NCBI RefSeq assembly: GCF_030819275.1 | Contig: NZ_JAUTBL010000002.1 | Span: 870,501 to 934,500, forward strand | Direction of reading: 5' to 3' | Length of the DNA stretch: 64,000 nucleotides | Source of the DNA: Agrobacterium larrymoorei | GTDB lineage: Bacteria; Pseudomonadota; Alphaproteobacteria; Rhizobiales; Rhizobiaceae | Shown here: positions 63,953 through 64,000 of the stretch, piece after piece | Position numbering within the stretch: position 1 is the stretch's first letter | Layout of the letters: each line of letters starts with the position of its first letter | Translations under genes and position numbers: made by a program | The notes under the pieces: model-generated | The model's input: only the letters and a program-made list of their open reading frames with translations | What the model was told of the DNA's origin: nothing | Database searches by the model: none

Positions 63953-64000
63953 ATGTCTCAATCGCAAAACGGACGCTCCTCGCTGAAGACGATTCTGAAG
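63953..64000 (+). CDS. degP: Start of probable DegP-type serine protease (cut by window end)
   Basis: Only 16 codons are present: MSQSQNGRSSLKTILK. An in-frame ATG seven codons earlier is possible. The basic start would suit a signal peptide. In other rhizobia degP follows cycHJKL closely, and the N-terminus resembles what I recall of those DegP proteins; with so little sequence the identity is tentative. Confidence 0.4.
   Translation, partial: MSQSQNGRSSLKTILK

Overview
The window looks like a chromosomal segment of a Rhizobiaceae alphaproteobacterium, most likely Agrobacterium or a close Rhizobium relative. Lineage markers are a feuN-feuP-feuQ set followed by a ccmI-ccmE-ccmF-ccmH (cycHJKL) operon, a MucR/Ros zinc-finger regulator, BioR boxes (TTATCTATAA) before bioY-bioB, a PBP1b-type class A penicillin-binding protein, a seven-gene Mrp antiporter and rhizobial intergenic mosaic repeats. 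I saw no rRNA, tRNA, CRISPR array, transposase or prophage.

Layout. 1-3.8 kb: end of a DivJ/PleC-like histidine kinase, a membrane-anchored peptidoglycan-binding protein, DUF1491 and DUF2336 genes. 3.8-10.7 kb: an AT-richer accessory island with three DUF2971 paralogues (one frameshifted), a serine recombinase, a KAP-family P-loop NTPase, a small membrane protein and two unknown proteins. Its gene content lies between two inverted copies of a 13-bp sequence. It is the best candidate here for an undescribed, possibly defence-related module, but that function is inference. 10.9-11.4 kb: a strongly folded intergenic stretch (RNA candidate) and a small conserved-looking gene. 11.4-20.8 kb: DUF1254/DUF1214 pair, sorbosone dehydrogenase-like lipoprotein with a DUF2231 membrane protein, MFS transporter, PBP1b-like enzyme, YcgN-like protein, atypical class D beta-lactamase homologue and a methyltransferase. 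20.9-24.2 kb: a complete copper-efflux operon copA-cueR-copZ behind a MerR-type promoter. 24.2-38.2 kb: two small proteins, GH32 fructan hydrolase, SelO, DapA-like lyase, polysaccharide deacetylase, AI-2E family protein, VOC dioxygenase, UspA, HlyIII, GNAT, a GlxA-type regulator divergent from a rhodanese, bioY-bioB and msrB. 38.3-44.3 kb: mrpABCDEFG. 44.7-50.3 kb: mucR, a 353-bp inverted-repeat element, a saccharopine dehydrogenase-like gene divergent from an Lrp regulator, an alpha/beta hydrolase, a 35-residue protein and a Dabb protein. 50.6-58.0 kb: feuNPQ, a lipoprotein and ccmIEFH. 58.0-63.7 kb: a catabolic cassette (XRE-cupin regulator, DapA-like enzyme, GlcD-type FAD dehydrogenase, polar amino-acid-type ABC transporter) lying between ccmH and the probable start of degP at the window edge.

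How the genes work together. The clearest functional units are copper sensing and export (copA-cueR-copZ), biotin uptake and synthesis under BioR, the Mrp Na+/H+ antiporter, cytochrome c maturation, FeuNPQ envelope signalling, and the uptake-plus-oxidation cassette at the right end. Several mobile repeats are not only intergenic. One appears to supply the ribosome-binding site, start codon and signal-peptide n-region of the class D beta-lactamase homologue. Another encodes the C-terminal tail of the GlxA-type regulator.
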